64,000 nt of DNA from Paragonimus skrjabini miyazakii (Eukaryota > Platyhelminthes > Trematoda > Plagiorchiida > Troglotrematidae). The position numbers and the translations under genes are program-made. The DNA is taken from the NCBI GenBank assembly GCA_014338405.1, contig JTDE01001507.1:8186-72185 (forward strand), given 5' to 3'. Within the stretch, counting starts at the first letter, position 1. Each line of letters begins with the position of its first letter. Below the pieces are notes generated by a model. The model was not told the origin of the DNA, did no database searches, and was given only the letters and a program-made list of their open reading frames with translations. Below are positions 61,862 through 64,000 of this stretch, piece by piece.

Positions 61862-62240
61862 GGAGTTCTGTCTTGTACATTCCTATATGTTTTGCATGAT
61901 TAACTGCGTTTCGCAGTTCTTGTTCAACAGATTTTCGATTCTCCTCTGTCGTTAGATGTCAACACTTAAAAATGTCTGTATTATCGTTCACAATTCATGA
62001 TTTTACACGCATTTTAATATATCCGAGTGAGATGTGTTTGAATTCGTACGTTCCGTATCACTTGTTTAACTGTCGTCTAGACCACCCTCGTTTGTTATTT
62101 TATTCATCGCTCATCGTTCTCGCTTAACAGTCTGTTTTCTGAGAGATGGAATTCGAGCCCCAACGCCTATGACCTCTAGTAGTGGTAGTTTGAGACGACT
62201 GCCGTCTATCTCTGGACTATAGTTTAATTATAGAAAATCA

Positions 62241-62890
62241 TAACTCAATATTTATGTCGACTGTCAAATTGTTTGTGACGTTTCGCTCTAGGCATTATTG
62301 GTTATTTTCCGTTTCACATATACGCCCTACTCATGTGCTAACTACTCAAGATTTTGTCTTGTAGCTTGCGGAAATGTCAACGTGTACGAATGACGCAGTT
62401 CACAGTAATGCCTTAGTTTTCATATTCAGCCATTTTTCTCGTAGCGGAATCATCCTCCATGTATTTTCGACTTGACAGACAGGTATATGTTTATTACATC
62501 CTCACCTCTGTCTTTTCCTCCTGCTTTGGCATCAGCGCACTAATCATTTGTTCATCTACTGATGGAACGCAATTAGTTTAAACCTTTTAATGGTGTGCTA
62601 GTGTAACGTGGCCTAAGTGTTCGGTCTTTATCGGAATGTTGAATAGAACCTGACTGATGGCGATTTCTGTAACATCTGATATATCCTCTTTTGAAGCGTA
62701 CACCAGTAAAACGAATGAATGGCTAAGTTCGATTTTCTCCCACAGACTCCAGTCGATTATTTTTACTTGACAAGATGCAGCCTAGTAGACATTGATTTGT
62801 CTTGGAATTCGGTGCACTATAAATACTGGCTTAACCGTTAGATTTAGCTCTGGCGACACCAGAAACTTCGTCTGATGTAAACTCACAAGA
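62241..62890. other. Unassigned stretch
   Basis: Similarity to the left arm fades after about 62240. No feature is seen. Confidence 0.45.
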
Positions 62891-62899
62891 AATTACATG

Positions 62900-63328
62900 A
62901 AGAGTATAAGAATAATTTTCCAAGGTATAATGGGAAATTGTTGGTAGATAAACAGCTTTTAGTATTTACTGGCAGACTTATTTGGGAAGGGTTATCTGGG
63001 GGAGTCTACAGCAAACCTACAATTCAAAAATATGATCTGCGAAACGAGAGGTTATGGTGCATTCTTGTGGGATCTTAATCGGATCTAGTGACGTAATGAT
63101 GTGTCGCAACTTGTGATGAAGTACCAGCCCAAGACAAAGACGTGATTTATGGGAAAGTCCCGCTTGTACCTGATTACTACTATGTGCCGTAGGCATAATG
63201 AAAGTCACAATAGGAGTTTCAATACTATTGACAATTTGGCGGCCGTATTGGGTGACACACCAATAACCATAATCAAAACCAGGACAATCGAGGTGCTGCT
63301 TGTCTGAAATAAATGTGGCCAACCCCAA
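62900..63328 (-). mobile_element. Possible Penelope-like RT fragment
   Basis: The 103-codon minus-strand frame (63328-63017) contains GLSHKSRLCLGLVL. About 25 residues later comes SRFADHIFEL, a layout matching the GxxMGSPLGPxL and YxxYxDDIF blocks of Penelope RT. The catalytic DD is DH, as in the 24.3 kb fragment. The N-terminal part (YGYWCVTQYGRQ) is not recognised. Moderate doubt remains because only two motifs support the call. Confidence 0.4.
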
Positions 63329-63529
63329 TTGATTTTATGAAGAAAGAAACGACGTCGATGGCGAACGACTACTTCTCTGTTTAGTACCGCGCTGACTATA
63401 CAAAGCTACGCAGTCATTTGAACAATATTGGAAGGTGAACTAAACTTCCCTCTAATTGCTCGCTTTTGTCCTGCCTGACACAACATAGCCTATCGGGATC
63501 TAAATCCTAATCAGCATAGACACTTTTGA

Positions 63530-63745
63530 ATGTTATAACTTGATCCTGCCTAGTGTGAGGTTAGCGTCACGGTTGTCAACACGGTTGTTCCATAAAAAGG
63601 TGACCGAAATTCAATTCACGTATTTGAAATGAACATGTATTACAAATGTTCAGTAGCAAGTGCAAAACTCAAGCTTATTACATATTTGCGGCAGAGGCTG
63701 CCCGGAGAGTCGAGATCAATTTGAAGGTAGTGGTGAACCTTGAAT
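63530..63745 (+). mobile_element. Highly decayed ribozyme SINE copy
   Basis: It follows the same order as the other copies (GCCTAGTGTGAGGTTAGCGTCA, GGTTGT, CAAAACTCAAGC, GATCAATTTGAAGGTAGTGG), but the B box and hammerhead core are no longer recognisable. It is the oldest of the copies. Confidence 0.45.
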
Positions 63746-64000
63746 GCTGTTCAGTTGAAGGATAACTAGCAAATTCCTAACTCTCAAAAATGTTGTACAA
63801 TACTCGTAATTACGTGAATCCTGATGAATGTTGCTAGCTTATTCTCAGTTGACTCCTGACAGGAAATAAGAAAACTTTTGCCTCACTACTGAAGCAGAAT
63901 AGCTTTGTTGAGGGAAGTACAGTGATTGTAATACTGATATAAGAAAAACAATGATATTGTTTAACCTGAACGGACATAAGCTTGCGTTTAGCTGTGTTTC

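Larger units (their letters stand above)
60140..62240 (+). repeat. Right arm of the ~2.1 kb inverted duplication
   Basis: The counterpart of 50390-52530. Shared blocks run in the same order from GATGAAATCTTAAGCGC at the start to GGAATTCGAGC and AACTCAATATT near the end. Differences are scattered substitutions and small indels, as expected from an old duplication with both copies decaying. Confidence 0.75.

Noticed and set aside
1..64000. CRISPR arrays, bacterial operons, rRNA or complete tRNA genes
   Set aside because: None seen. The window is eukaryotic, and the tRNA-like boxes found belong to SINEs.

Overview
This window is eukaryotic. It is AT-rich, has no operons or dense coding, contains two 100-base assembly gaps (11958-12057 and 52942-53041), and is dominated by decayed retroelements. 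The mixture points to a digenean flatworm, most likely a schistosomatid. It holds a tRNA-derived SINE that carries a hammerhead ribozyme (the architecture of the schistosome Sm-alpha family), several Penelope-like elements with GIY-YIG endonuclease domains, an RTE-type element and CR1-type non-LTR elements. The species cannot be settled from the sequence alone.

Only one host gene segment is recognised with some confidence: a first coding exon at 41160-41338 (+) of a p25-alpha/TPPP-type protein, ending at a clear splice donor. The rest of that gene is not visible downstream and is presumably separated by long introns. A weaker host-exon candidate lies at 15121-15276 (+).

Layout: 1-500, Penelope C-terminus (+). 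500-8600, mostly unassigned, with two unrecognised ORF regions. 8600-9066, SINE fold-back. 10650-11150, Penelope (-). 11.2-18 kb, unassigned. 18.1 and 20.3 kb, SINE copies. 24.1-24.8 kb, Penelope reverse transcriptase (+). 27.2-27.8 kb, Penelope (+). 28.16-29.0 kb, RTE C-terminus (+). 30.0-32.9 kb, a CR1-like element with endonuclease and reverse transcriptase (-). 34.6-35.6 kb, a second non-LTR reverse transcriptase (+). 41.2 kb, the TPPP exon. 43.5-44.4 kb, the best preserved Penelope fragment (-). 44.8-45.2 kb, a near-perfect fold-back of two SINE copies, with a consensus hammerhead ribozyme on the minus strand. 50.4-52.5 kb and 60.1-62.2 kb, two diverged copies of an unrecognised unit of about 2.1 kb in inverted orientation, with conserved short open frames. 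62.9-63.3 kb, a possible Penelope fragment. 63.5-63.7 kb, a decayed SINE.

The genes here do not form a pathway. The story is retroelement biology: a Pol III-type SINE with a ribozyme, found repeatedly as inverted pairs, together with several Penelope lineages, a class known elsewhere to carry hammerhead ribozymes. Protein-family calls were made by reading translations by eye; no database search was run.
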